Below, piece after piece: positions 25,101 through 38,030 of a DNA stretch of 64,000 bases. The translations under genes and the position numbers were made by a program. The stretch's first letter is position 1. Every line of letters begins with the position of its first letter. The stretch is from Acanthornis magna (Eukaryota; Chordata; Aves; Passeriformes; Acanthizidae): NCBI GenBank assembly GCA_036785705.1, contig JAWUZG010000332.1, forward strand, positions 1,240,001-1,304,000. The letters are read 5' to 3'. The notes beneath the pieces were generated by a model. The model worked only from the letters and a program-made list of their open reading frames with translations. It did no database searches and was not told the origin of the DNA.

Positions 25101-26370
25101 TAGCTAAACCATAGCTGAGATACCCTTCTCTCTATTTCCTAGTCCTGCTGCTATTATTGCTTAGGAATTCAGGCAGCTGGTCTCTAATTTTTCTAAAATA
25201 TAAATGAATAAAAAGAAAATCAGCTCAACAGGAAGCGTGTGGGTTGTGCTGTGTCAGTGGAGGTTAGGCAGGAATAGGAGGAAGGCTCAGACTTTGCTTT
25301 GCCACCTCCAGGTGTCTCACACGATGAATGAATGTCATTAAAGATGCAGAATATAGACTGTTGATTTAATAGCACAAACAGATTATGGAACCTGTGCCAT
25401 GCAGGAGGTCTCTGAAGATAGTGGAAACTCCTTGAAATTAGCTGGTCAATTATTTTACATGTGGGTATTCCCAGAAAAAAAAAAAGTAGTTGACCTGAAA
25501 TGATCTGTAGATTATGCTCCTATGATTAGTGGCCAGAATATCTTTCATCAAAAGCTTTCAAAGCATTGATCAGCCAAATTTTTATGTTGGGTTCAGGCTC
25601 CTAATTTACATATTTAATTCCTGGCAGATTTCTCTCAGTAACCTGTGCATATGCAAGTCTAAGAATTTTAATATCTTTTCTAATTATAATGTAAAACAAC
25701 CAGATCATTAGTTTTTAAGGATATCTTTTCTTGATTTCTAGGAGCCTTAGGTGACTGATTAGTGCAAAGCTAAACAAAGTACTTGGTGTTATATAATGCA
25801 TTTGTATTACATCATACTCAGAAATTTGGTCTCAGAAGTCCAGCTCTCAATGACAGAATAACTGTTACCTCATTTAAAAAGATGATTTGTACACAGACAT
25901 TGCTGGCTGTGCTGTCACTCTTGCTTGTGTGGAATAGAGAGCACTACAAAGTGAGCGTTGACTGTAGTGAGTGCCTAGAAAAGGTCTGGCTCAAAAGAGT
26001 TTATTTAGGGTATGAAATTATTATTATTTTTCAGGAGTAGTGGTAAATGTGGGAAAAAAAACCCATTAAAACTCAAACCAAAATGCAAGACTGGTGACTT
26101 GTTGAAAGTGTAACTAAAATCTTTGCTGATGCACTATGTAATTCTTGTGTTTCTTAAGTAGAGGTTTTTTATGATAGAGCTGAAGGAAATGGAAAAACAT
26201 AAAATCAAAAATAAATTACTAGATATTAAATAGTTTTTATTGCCAAATCAGCAACACACGCAGCTAATGGGAAATATTTTCTGCAGACAGATGGGATAGT
26301 CAGATCCCAGGAGCATAAATACGAAGTATCTGTTAAGATTCTTTTATATACATTTGCATATAAATATAAA
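22102..26370. other. Unique non-coding DNA
   Basis: Unique AT-rich DNA with short TA-rich stretches at about 22484-22512 and a T run at 24711-24724. A 118-codon minus-strand frame at 24558-24914 has no recognisable domain, and part of it reads through that T run. A strong pyrimidine tract with AACAG ends at about 24326 on the plus strand, without a convincing exon after it. Confidence 0.6.
24918..24972. promoter_or_regulatory. Candidate homeodomain/POU motif cluster
   Basis: A run containing TTAATGAG, AATTAG, ATGCAT and ATTGTTC motifs occurs in unique sequence. It looks like part of a developmental enhancer, but AT-rich DNA gives such motifs often. Confidence 0.12.
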
Positions 26371-26377
26371 CATCATT

Positions 26378-26692
26378 AGTAGGGGCTAATTGCCCTGTAG
26401 GAACTACAACATGAGCATTAGAATCTTCAGGATTGCTGTTTTTTGTTGGTTTTTGAGGGGGGTTAAGTATCTCCATTACCCATCCTGTTCGGTACTGCAT
26501 GGCTGCAACGGATAATTACGACCATTAAGAATCTCAATCACAAAATCAAAACCATTTGGACTGGCTTCCAGGGCCGCCCAGCACAGTAAGTAACCATTGT
26601 TTTGCTCATGAATATTCATAAGGGTACTTTGATTTGACTTCCACAGTAGGGGGCTTGTAAAAAGCTCATCCATAAGATTAGCCCCTACTGAA
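26378..26692. other. About 300-bp segment bounded by a 13-bp perfect inverted repeat
   Basis: AGTAGGGGCTAAT near 26379 is matched by its exact reverse complement near 26678-26690. The interior is less AT-rich than its surroundings and retains several CpGs (TTCGG, AACGG, TACGACC, GCCGCC). It carries a 65-codon minus-strand frame (26476-26673) and a plus-strand GTAAGT after CACA at about 26588. No clear target-site duplication flanks the repeats. It might be an old non-autonomous DNA transposon, a conserved non-coding element, or a chance inverted repeat; a pair of this length within 400 bp is expected about 0.4 times per window this size. Confidence 0.35.
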
Positions 26693-29600
26693 GACTGAAC
26701 ATCTAAGGTAACAAGATATCACGCATGATGAAAGGCTTTGTAAAAAGCGATGTAGAAAGCCGAGATTTGGGTATTGTAGCTCCTCAGAGGAAAAATAATA
26801 GAATGGATTTCAAATATTTAGGTTTTTGAGTTGCTCTAGTGGCAGAAAAGGTCAAGGATCTCTGCTGTGAAAGGCTTGGTTAATGTGGCACGTTGCTGGC
26901 AAAGAGCAGCTGAGTCATCAGCGATGAATGCTGTGGACTTGTACACAAGATTTGGGAGTCTGTAGGGTGCATGGCAAAGACAGTGGTATTAGCACAGTGG
27001 TGTCAGTCAAAAAACCTACGGGTGTTTCAAATATTGCTGTGTTATTTCACACTTGAGAACTTGAATTGTGTTTGATTCAATCTTAAGTTCGGACAAGCCC
27101 TTGTTGACATTTGAAAAACCCAACCAACCAAATGAAAACCCCATATTCATGACATTCAGCTAATGTTTGTTGCTGTGAAACAGATGTGTTAAAGTATATA
27201 TTAGAAATTTTAAAAAAACTTTCTAGAAATCTTCCCAATTGAAAAAACATACAAACCCAATATTGCCTAAAAATTAAGTGCTAATTGTTGAAGTACATAA
27301 CATAACATTAGCAAGCTTTTACCTTCCCATGCCCTACCCAATGTGGGTTTTGGGAGCCACTGATTCTTGGCTGGAGTGGATTGTCAGACAGTCACAATTA
27401 CATTTACTAGTTTTTATTTCTTTCATCTGTCCATTTTTCAACTCCTCTGTCTTTCTCTGCTTCTCTGTCTATTCTTCTGCTCACTACTCCTGGCAGTTTT
27501 TTCCCTGTAAAATGCTGAACTTTTTCTGATATTGCTTTAGCAAATATCACTGGGGTTGAAGAGCCAGGGGCTTTGGCCTGCAGTGTTATTTTCATGCATA
27601 TCCTCCTCGTCACATGTAATCTGGCCAGTGCCACATGGCAAATTCTTCCCCCACCTTCCAGTGCTGCTTGGCACAGAGGCCCCTAACCTCATGAAACTGG
27701 AACTTAGGGGTTCAAATGTGTACCAAGTCAGGAAAAGACCTTCCAGCCGTCAAAAAACAAAGATGAAAGCTTTGAACTGCCTGCATAGGAGGCAGATGCA
27801 CAAAATGCCTGCAAACCCCATATAGGGAGTCCAGCCCAGTAAGGCTGCATTGCTGTGTGAACGAAATAAAAATGGGTAGATGCAATGAACCGTCCTTGTT
27901 AAAGGGTATCATTCTCACAGCAATATTAAAAGTCCCCCTTGAAAATTTCTATTGGAAATCAACAGTTGTAACTGTAGATGGTATTAAAATGTGTAGCAGC
28001 TTCTGTGACTGGCATAGCAGATAACACTTAAAATGGAGCAAAACATGTTTATGTGAGCGTTGATAAGGTATTTCTGTGCCGCAGCAAGGGGCTGAATTGC
28101 TGATTGGGAAGAGTACTCCTGGTCTTTAAGCACTGTGAGACTAATTCCTGTGGAAGTATAAAGCTTCTGTCTTCACTAGAATAGTACGAGGGGGGAAGTC
28201 CTTCAGTCCCATCCACTGCAGTAATTGGCATAAGACACTCCCGCTCTCCTGACAGTGTGAAGTTCAAAGAAACTTCAGAGCTAATTGGATGTGCTTCATC
28301 CATTCATGAGCTTGAGTGTATGCCAGATGAGCTACATCACACACAGCTCTGTGTATAGGGGATGACAGCCCCTGCTCTGTGGAGGGGCACCAAATAATGT
28401 GAATCTGAATAACTTGGAAAATCTGTTTTAAAGTTGTGGTGTGCCATGATTAAAACCAAACTGTAGTAATAGGCAAACTGTTTTTTGGTTTTTTTCCTAA
28501 AATTCAGAACTTTGAATCACTTTGTGGCCAAAATGATTCTTTTTGCAGGGGTACAGCTAATGAGTCCTTCACATAGCAAAACTCAGCAGACTTCCCTCTT
28601 TGTGAGCACGTGTGAGAAACCAAGTGTTTTACACACAGTTCTGTTTGAAACAGGAGTGTCTGCTTACAGCTGTTACTAACCACACCTTTTAGTGAATGTG
28701 CTGAAACACAGCCTTAAAGGCAATTCATCCCTTGCTTGACCATCCTGCTTATCATTTCCTCCACTGTTGTAATAATAGCAAAATAGTATTCAAGAACATG
28801 GCAGCTGTGTGTGGAAAAATTCGGGAAAGAAGGCAGGGAAGAAGTAAGACTATAAGAAGGTTAGAGCACTATCAATAGCCATAGGTTTAAAAAGGGTATC
28901 TTTAATATGTTAATTATATCCTATAAAAAAATGTGAAAACAAGCTGCTAACTGAGCATATTCTAATGGCAGATCATCACAGAACAGGAAACAATCAGCAG
29001 CCTGGTGTTTATCTGCTGTGACTTTTGTCCCAGCCAGCTCTGGGGGGTTTTAACTAAAACCAAGGCAGGGCAGTCAAGAAGCAAACTGTGAGTGTCAGTT
29101 CAAGCTCTTTATGTGCAAGTTAGGGACTAAAATATGTTTAACTGTACACATAGGTTAGAAATTCTCCATTAGTTACTCAGAAATATACCATACACCTGAT
29201 GTAGGTTTTCTGAAGATTATTTAACATGAAATTCATATTTGATAGAACAACTAGTTAAGTTCTTTTCATTTGACATTCTGTAATCTGATTACAGAAATTT
29301 GGTAATGTCAAAACAAGTAAGTTAGACTTCTATATTAAAACAAGCAATACAGTATATATTGCTATTGATATGTATAAATACTATTCTCTATTTTAAAATA
29401 CTGATTTAATATAATGTAGTAAAATGGATTTATTTTTTTGCTGCATCAGCACTATATTCCTGGGGAAAAAAATGTCCAATGATGCAGATTTCTTGCAAAA
29501 ATATTCCATTGAAAAATTTTGGCTTCTTCTCAGCATTATTTCATTCTCAGTGCCATCTAGTATCAACAGTTTGTCATGTGCAAGTGCAGGGACACAGCAC

Positions 29601-32600
29601 ACAGCATCGTGTACCTCTTCAAGTCACAGCAAATTGATCAAATTTTTGCCCTACCGGAACTCTAAGTGGATTAGGTGGTGAGAAATGACTTTTTTAAAAG
29701 TGTTCACGCATTGCATTGCAGATGTGCAGATGTCAAAGCAGCTATTTAGTCTGGAAGTAGTTTGCTTGATAAAATGAAATGTGAATGAGTTCATAGGATA
29801 TAGTTCTAGCGCATGGTTGGGAGAGAGCAGGATACTCCAGCCTTTTCCTGATGCCCTCTGTTCTCCAGCCTCAGTGTGGCCTCCCAGTGCTGCCATAACT
29901 CAGCAGAAAAATCACTGTTTCAAGGCTGCTCACTAAAATCTAGATGGGGAGCTCTAACTTAGCTGAAGTATTTCTTCACAGTTCTTGTTTATTGCAAAGG
30001 TTTTGAATTTGAGGATTTAATTTAGTTGATTTCTTTCACAAGGCTGTTCGCTGGTGATTGTCAGACTTGTATCCTGCTATCAAAAATGCACAGTATTTTG
30101 GCAATAGACATCTATTTTTCTTTCTGCTGACTTTGTTGCAAACCTTGACAATCACATTGAAATACATGGTGAAAGGATTGTACAATCAGTGAGATTTAGG
30201 TGCTTGTACAATCCTATTAATTCAATAAGTGGAATTCACAGGAGATTGCCTGATATCTCCTGGATGGTTCAGGTCCTGTTATGTGTTCAACAAAATGATT
30301 TTTGTTTAGCTAGTCACCATTACCCTTTGACCACCTTAAAATTGCTGTAAAAATTCAAATGCTCCCAATTTTCAAGATATGCTCTGAGTGAAAATTCTGT
30401 ATCTTGGCAACCAGGAAGGGACAATTATTCTTTGGAAAAAGTCATCCTATCTGCCAAGATGAATTTATTATCATAATTGTTGCAAGGATATGTGAGTTTA
30501 TTCTGTGTCTCTTCTTTGACTCTCTTTACTGTACGAGATACCCCAATTCATTGATATTGAAATTGGTGAAGTGGGTTTAATTCAATTCAAAGAAATTCAC
30601 GTCTGGTAGCATAGAACAGCTCTTTATCCCATTTAAGATTTCTCATGCTTAGAGAAAAACAATGATGAATTTCAGCAATCTTGAATCACGATTGCTCTCT
30701 ATCAAAATATGTACAGCTTGGCATTTGTATTTTTTTATTTATTTTAATGTTGTGGATATGCAACTCCCCCCAGTAAAATGGCAAGAGATGAAATGCAAAG
30801 AACCCTCTGCTTACAATGGACAGCTGCTATTGCCTAAGAAAACAGTTAAATAGCCTTTTCCTTTTTTCTTTTCTAATTCCTCTGTCTTATAATTTAAATT
30901 ATACAAGGAAATATTAGTTCTTTGTGTCATCGTTCATTTAAATGCAGGACATGAACAAGAAGCAGAAAAGATAGGGGGATATGTGAAAGTGAATCTGAAC
31001 TTCTGAATTGCATTAGAGAGGTTTAAATTCTTTGAAGGATGAAGACAGAAGCAGACTTAGGTCTGTAAGATTAGCCACAGGAAATCATCAGCTAAATTAA
31101 TAAGTAATTTGAGAATGAATGAACGGAATAGTAGAATTTTAGGAAGAGGCATTTCCTGGTTAGTTTAGGTTTACACTGGTAATAAAAACTTCTTTTCAGG
31201 TCACGCCATAATGTGACCTTTCCATGGTGCTGATGTAAATCCAAGATTAATACAGGGGAACATGGCCCAGAACAAAGGCACAGCCTGAATGCACTCGGCC
31301 CTGGGCCTTCCACACCCAGCGCTGTGTATTCCTCTGCTGCTTTGGGTTAGGATATCGCTCACCATGGGCACAGCAATTACAGTAAGCAGGGCAGAAAAAC
31401 TTGATTGTTGTGTTTTATTGTTCCTTCCCATTTAGGGTAGTTTTTTTACTCTGCTTAAGCCATCAAAGATTTGGTGATTACAGAAGAGTTTTGTGTGGCA
31501 GAAAATCTTCTGGGTTTTCTCAGCTGGAATGAGATGTCACCAGGGTCACCTCCTGGCAGGGCCCACCCAGTTCTACCTTGTCCCATAGGGAGCCCCCACT
31601 CTCAGCTGCATGGGATGGAAACTGAACTCTGCAAAGAATCTCAGCTAAATCAACTGCAAAACATATTTCATATGCAAATGAATTTCAATCAATTTCCAAA
31701 TTGAATTCAATCAAATTACTTCTTTCAGTATTCCATACCTGTCACTTGCTATCTCCCCATGTCTCTTCCATTTTGTGCTCTGAGCAGGTGACTGTAAACA
31801 GGAACAGGATTTAAATACATCAGTGAGGCTGGCAGTCAGTGTCAAGATGGCTCTTTACCAATTCCTACTCAAACCTTTAAATTAAAACGTATTTTTGGTA
31901 ATTTTCATGAGTGTTTTCTTTCCAGTCAGATACTTGTATTTGGGGAAAAAAAAAAGAAACACTCAAACACAAACCCACTAATTTTATGTGAAAAGAAATA
32001 GAGTTTTAAAAAACTCCAAAGCAAATTGAGAGTTTGCATTTGGGTAAATATTTCCTGGTACTTGTTTAGGGTATTTTACTCAGTTTTAGTGTTATTGGGT
32101 ATTAAATTAAAAAGCAAACAAAAATCCCAATGAACATTTAAATTGCTGTGGTTTTCACTTAATTCTTAAAATATATATTTGGATTTAACCAGAAACTAAA
32201 AAGCAACATGTGCATTGTTTAATTCATGTAGTGAAAAAAAAAAATATTTATAAATAAAAGAACTTTCTCTTCAAGTGTGATGAGTAGCATGAACTGAAAA
32301 CAGTGGTTTATTTATTTGTTTTAGGCTTAATAGTGGATCCAGGTACGAGATTTTTTTATACTCCTTATGTAATGAAAATTCCTTGTAAAAATAAAAATTA
32401 TGCCCAGAGTGCTCAAAATCAGACATTCAAAAAAGGGTTGCTTTTGTCTGTGTTCAACTCCCTTGAAAGCTCAGCTCCTTCGTAGATGTTGGAGCCTTGT
32501 GTGTGTGAAACTTCATCTGTCATCAATATTGATAAAAACACAATGAGGTGTGTCCTTTAAAACAGTTTTTACTCTGGTGTATGAGCATTTATCTAAATCT

Positions 32601-33995
32601 TCTGTAATGTGGCCAGTTTTACCACTAAGGTGGTGTGCCCATAGCAGTCAAAAGGGAGTTTGATGTAATGAGCAACATTTCCAACATTTTCAGTAATGAC
32701 ACTTGCAAATATTTCTCAGTTGTTTGAAAGGAAAAGGAACTCTTGTGTAAAAATGCCAAGAAACTCTAAACTTGGATTGGTGCTCTTTGCCATTCCAAGC
32801 AGAATCTTTCATAAATGGAACACAACAATACAGCAGTGCACATAGATAAACACGCGTGCCTCTGTTTTTGTGTTGCTAAATTCTGTTGAGGCTGGTGCCA
32901 CTGGTAATTTCATGGTAGTAGGAAATATTAAGACCTGATATTACAACCTTTATAATACATCTACTCCCATTTCTGTGCTTATATTAAAGTTTAGCTCTTC
33001 GTGTGTGTATGACTGAAATGAAAGTTCAAACCAGTGACTCACTGTCATGGAATAGGTTACTGGATTATTAATATTTTAACATTTTCCTTTGGCAAATATG
33101 AAAGCAATTGTAGCTAAGCGTAGGATTTGGTAGGAATAAACTGCTTCTGGGTACAAGTAAGGTAATTGTTGTCTGATTCAGTAGCATTATTTTGAGAGTA
33201 ACATATCAAAGGAGGGAATAATATTTCTTATATTCTAATAAGACCTTTCTATGAGAGTCACATTTGATAAAAGTCTCTTTGAGAAAAAGATCAAGTTCAT
33301 CTAAAATAATCATGATTTGCATATTCCTATTATGACAGCTGTGTTACTCTGGAAAGTGCTGTGCTAGTTCTATGGCTCTGAAAACAAAAAAGGTGAATTT
33401 CAGACTGAAAAAAAATCAGAACAAATGTTCTCAGCATGTAATTAGGCCATGCATATCATGAACATTGTTCTTGTGACTGTTTTTATAATTTTTACATAGT
33501 TATTTCAGAAAGGTTAAAAATTATGCATGCAGTCTTTATTATATTACACACATAATTTGGGAAAAAAAGCATTTCTCTGCACTAAAAATAATAAAGAATA
33601 GATTCATTGTGTTGAGAAATTTATTTCTCGAGCCTCAAATAATTTAATTCCTTTTTATTCTATGCAAAAAGTAATTTTCTCCTAGGGGAAAATTATTGCT
33701 TAACTACTGTTATGTATTCACTGGCAGTCTTAGCCACTCAGCCAAAGATAGTTCTAAAAAGGAAGTAGAGAAAGCTGATTGAAGTGAAATCCTTAAACGA
33801 AATATGAAAAATAGAAGACTTAAGGTTTTATATGTTTCTTTCACAAAGAATCCGTAATGTTCCTGACATTAGAAAATCATTTAAAACAGAACTGCAGTGA
33901 CTTTATCACTGTCCTGTCATGGTTGCTTTAATGTGTGACCGTTTAGATGTTTGTTTCTGTGAGGACCTTTATTCATTCCCAGGCTGAACACACTT

Positions 33996-34026
<31 letters not shown>

Positions 34027-35100
34027 AAAAAGTGGTTATTGGCAGGAATTAGGAAGTTAATTTTAAAATGTTTTTACCCATTATTTATTTTGCTTTTGTT
34101 ATTTTTGGATTAGTTTAATAACTGGAGGAGGGAGAGGGGAACTGCTGAACTGCTTTTGAGTCGAAACAATTTTCACAGCTTGTTACCCTGCCAGGGTAGC
34201 AGCACTGCCAGTCCTTACAGGCCTGTAATATTCACCCACTCCAGCTGCTAAATCCTGCTCATGGAGGTGGCATTTAAGTAGACCAGTAAGGATTGTACTG
34301 GTCAGTCATGGGATCTTTCCAGCTATTTGCTGCCAGCCTTGTTGTATTTCCATCAGGCTGTACAGTAAAATTGAATATACTTGCGTAGGGCCTCTGTATC
34401 ATTGTTCAAATACTTCAGCTGTGTCCTGGTGCAGGCCAATGGTTTCTCCCTCGTTCCCTCCACCAGAACACGAGAGATGAGATTGCTTCCCATCTGTGCA
34501 GGTTAGCTGAGGGTGTGGGTCACCTGAGAAACCATTCCCAGAGATCACTATTTAACATGGGAATTGCAGTTGGCTTTTGTGTCATACTGTTGGGGTTTAT
34601 ATGAGCTGTGTATCTGAGCAGTATCTTTAATCCAGAAACTCTGTCAGTTCAGGCAAAGAAAAATGACGTGTTTGTGTATTAACACACGGAGTGTCTACAG
34701 GACAGGAGAGTAGCATACTGTGCAGATCCATGGTATAAAACTGAGTTGTAAGGATGTAAACCAGTGGAGTAATGGTGCTGGCACAGAGGGAACTGGGTAT
34801 GGTTCTCACAGAAAATAGAGATAAAAGTGAGAGAGAAGCACTAAGGATTTGCCAGCCTTAATCATGCATGAAAAAGGCGACAATCAATTTTATTAGTAAT
34901 GTACTCTGTTGAAGGGCCCAAAAATGTTGCTGGAAGCAAAGAACCCAACTCTTTTGAAACCTGGTACATATAGGTACTGTTACTGTAGGTATTGATCATA
35001 CTTGAGATGGAAATAAGCTGCACTTAATAAGCCTTTTTTTCCATCTCTATGTCAATGAAAAATACATTTTATAAAATTATTATTCGTATTCTTGTTCCCA
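26693..35100. other. Unique non-coding DNA
   Basis: AT-rich unique sequence. A C/A-rich patch (complement of the G/T type) lies at about 27112-27145. Frames up to about 90 codons overlap on both strands without motifs. No repeat families are recognised. Confidence 0.6.
33996..34032. repeat. A-rich tract
   Basis: Three long A runs are separated by single G bases. The sequence upstream shows no retrocopy features. Confidence 0.92.
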
Positions 35101-35109
35101 AAGTGATCT

Positions 35110-35460
35110 CTTATTCTCCAATCCTGTTCAGTGCAGACACGGCTGCCTGGATAAACAGGCTTCATCCTGTCACGAAATCATAATATGCATTATGACATTA
35201 TATTTTGTTGTCATGGAAGCAGTTGCAGTGATATTCCTGATTCTGATGTGAATCTTAACAAGTCTTTTACCAGCCATCAAGTTTCAATCTGAGGGGCAGG
35301 TCCTTGCCTGTGTTATGCATTTCCCTTCAGAGAGCCTGTCAGTCATTCATTACCAGGTCGTGGATCTGATGGGAACCAGCAATCCCACTAACCTTCACCG
35401 CTTTACATGCTTTCTCTTCTCATTACCAAGCTGAGGTGACGAGAAAAGGCAGCAAAAGAA
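35110..35460. promoter_or_regulatory. Candidate conserved regulatory element
   Basis: This is a low-repeat stretch with a near-palindromic ATAATATGCATTAT (POU/octamer-like) at about 35180-35193. It has several retained CpGs (GTCACGAA, GGTCGTGG, CACCGC, GACGAG) and no simple repeats. Composition and motif content suggest constraint, but only alignment could show it. Confidence 0.22.
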
Positions 35461-38011
35461 GCTTCTGCCATTAGCAGAGGTGTTCTGTGGCCAGACTTAT
35501 TTCAGGGCAAAATCTTGCATGTTGAACTGCAGAGAAATTGTGGTGAATCCTTGGGTTTGTGAGATTTGGAATAGAGTGGTTTATGCATCCTCATTGTTGT
35601 TATTTACAAAATAGAGGTGTTGCACACATAAAAACTGGATTTGCTTCAGTTACAGGCACTACTGACTCTTTGTTCTTCTGTCTCTCTGCTGGTTCTGTCA
35701 CAGAGCTGTGGCTGCACCTTTGCCATACAGTAGGTGAAAAGACATTGCACTCAACTCCCAGTACTCAGTGCACATTCGTAGTTTTCCCTTGGTTTGCTTT
35801 GCAAGAGGAAATCTTCCAGTAAAGACAATTCTTGAAAAATCTCTGCCTTTCCAAATTCTTCCCCTCATCGTGCCCATGCATTTCGCATGGCTGTGCAAGT
35901 GCAACTGGGATAGCAGGGTTTGCTGTCCTTTTCTCAAGGCTGTTAAGGCATTCTGTTCGGAAGAATAGCATGGATGCACTCCTGTTCACACAGGTTATTA
36001 ATGTTATTGGGATGTGTGTGGATTCCGAGCTTTGGCTATGTCTTATTGACTGCCCCGGCTAACCTCATTCTGTCAATCTGCTCCCAGCACCAACGCAGAG
36101 CTGTTCTTGGCAGATGGCACAGAGCACGACTGTGAGAGTGTGCTATCCCCCTGCTGACCTTGTGCTCTAGTAGGAGTTCTGCTTAAATAATTCATGCCAG
36201 ACTAACAGGGATTTCTCTTCCAATTTATTTTATTGTTTAGTCCAGAAGGCAATTGACACATCAGGGTGTTCAAGTCTTTAACGTGCATCCAGAGAAGCCA
36301 TTAAAATATTGGGACCACACATAGTTTCTGTGGAACATTGAAAGCTGGTTTAGATGGCTAGATAAATTCCGTTTTCAAAATCATGTATAATAGTGTCTCA
36401 ATCCCCTGGAATCCTGCAGGTCTGTACCTACCTTCAGCCAGCATTAGACCAGGAATGTTGGTAGAGTTCAGGCCCAGTAAGTGTGCGTTGTTTCATTACA
36501 GAGCCATGTCATTCATTCATCATTGTGATCTTGGCCAAGATGTGGTTGCATTTTTTGCTGTTTGAGAAGATGAAAGCTAGAAAAACATTCATTTATATTT
36601 TTGGAGGCTTGACTGTCAAAATATTCTGGTAATACAGGATGAAGTATTACTGTTTTGCTGGGGTTTTTAGTTTGAAGAAATGTAAACATTTTGCATATTG
36701 AAGGAAATACATAGAAAAGGCAAAGAGATTTTGTTATCACTTTCAGATAAGAACAAGTCCAGGTGTTATAAAATAAATCAGCATAGCACTTAAGCATATG
36801 TTCAAGGCATTTTAAAGGCAGTAAGTATTCCACATGTGTTCTGTTTATTTAAATCCTAATTTCACAAATGAATCTATGCATAACTCTGTGTGAAAGCAGA
36901 ACCCTAGGCCAGGTCTAAACTACAAAAAAGGCAAATAAATATAGGGAGAAATTTATACTGGCTACGCTGAGTACAGTAACAGAACTGAACTTTATCCATG
37001 ACAGTTTATTTCACACAGAAGCCACGATTTCCCTTGGTGACACTGTGTGCCTTATGGAAGAAGAGTAATTCCAGCCAGGAGTCTGTGGGCAGGATTGTGT
37101 GCTCCCACTGCTACACTACCAAATACTTCCACTGGGTATCTCCACCAGTGTAGTCCCTCTGAAGGCTTCAAAAATTGGGTTCACTGATGCTTAGGTCTCC
37201 TGGTGATCTGTAAAGAAAGAATTTTATCTACCTGTGCAATGATCTTTTCAAAACCCCATGCACTGCTTGTTCTTGACACTCGTATTACGGGGACTGAAGT
37301 ACAATCTCTTTACTATTGATGAATTTTCTCCCTCTGTGACCAGGTATTGAAGCTCTGGTTTTTCTATTAAGTTGCAGGCAGCTGAAAATTGGAGATATAA
37401 TATAGGATGCAGTTTTAGGAACCAAAAAATGTGTTTAGCTCCACCATGTGATAACCCTTAAATATAATGGGTGCAGATAATTATAGGCAAATGTAACCAC
37501 CATCTATTTATAACTTTCTGAAATAAAATAACTTGCTGAAACAAAAGTTAGTTTTTTTAATGAAGGAATGAATATTGGCATTGTCACCCCTCTTGACCCC
37601 AAAGGTGTTCATCACACTTTCCCTCATTGTTTAGGTTATTAATTAGATTGATTCTTTTTCTAACACATATTTTGCTTTTTCTTTAGGATTTCACAGGTAT
37701 TATGAATAAGTGTGTTTGTTTTTCCAATGAAATCACTTTGTCTAATGAAAGATGTTATTTTTTTCTGCAGTTTTTACTGCACTCAAACCATCATAGCTAC
37801 AACAACACAGCAACTCCAATTACTTCAATGCAAGGATGTAGTCAGAAGCTTTATTGAAAGTCTGTCTTAAAGTTACAAATGTAAACTTCTTTATACTTTT
37901 CTGTTTTGGATCAACCCCGAAATACTTATATTCATACTACACATAAAGTTATTAGGTTTTATAGTTAAGGGTGCAGGAAGCAACACTGTTTCAAAGGCAC
38001 TGAATTTTAAC

Positions 38012-38030
38012 TTTTTTTTTTTTTTTTTTT
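38012..38030. repeat. Poly-T tract
   Basis: Nineteen T residues in unique sequence. Confidence 0.95.

Noticed and set aside
37751..37860. Good pyrimidine tract and CTGCAG followed by an open frame
   Set aside because: The frame stops after about 28 codons and no donor is found; acceptor-like tracts are common in T-rich DNA.
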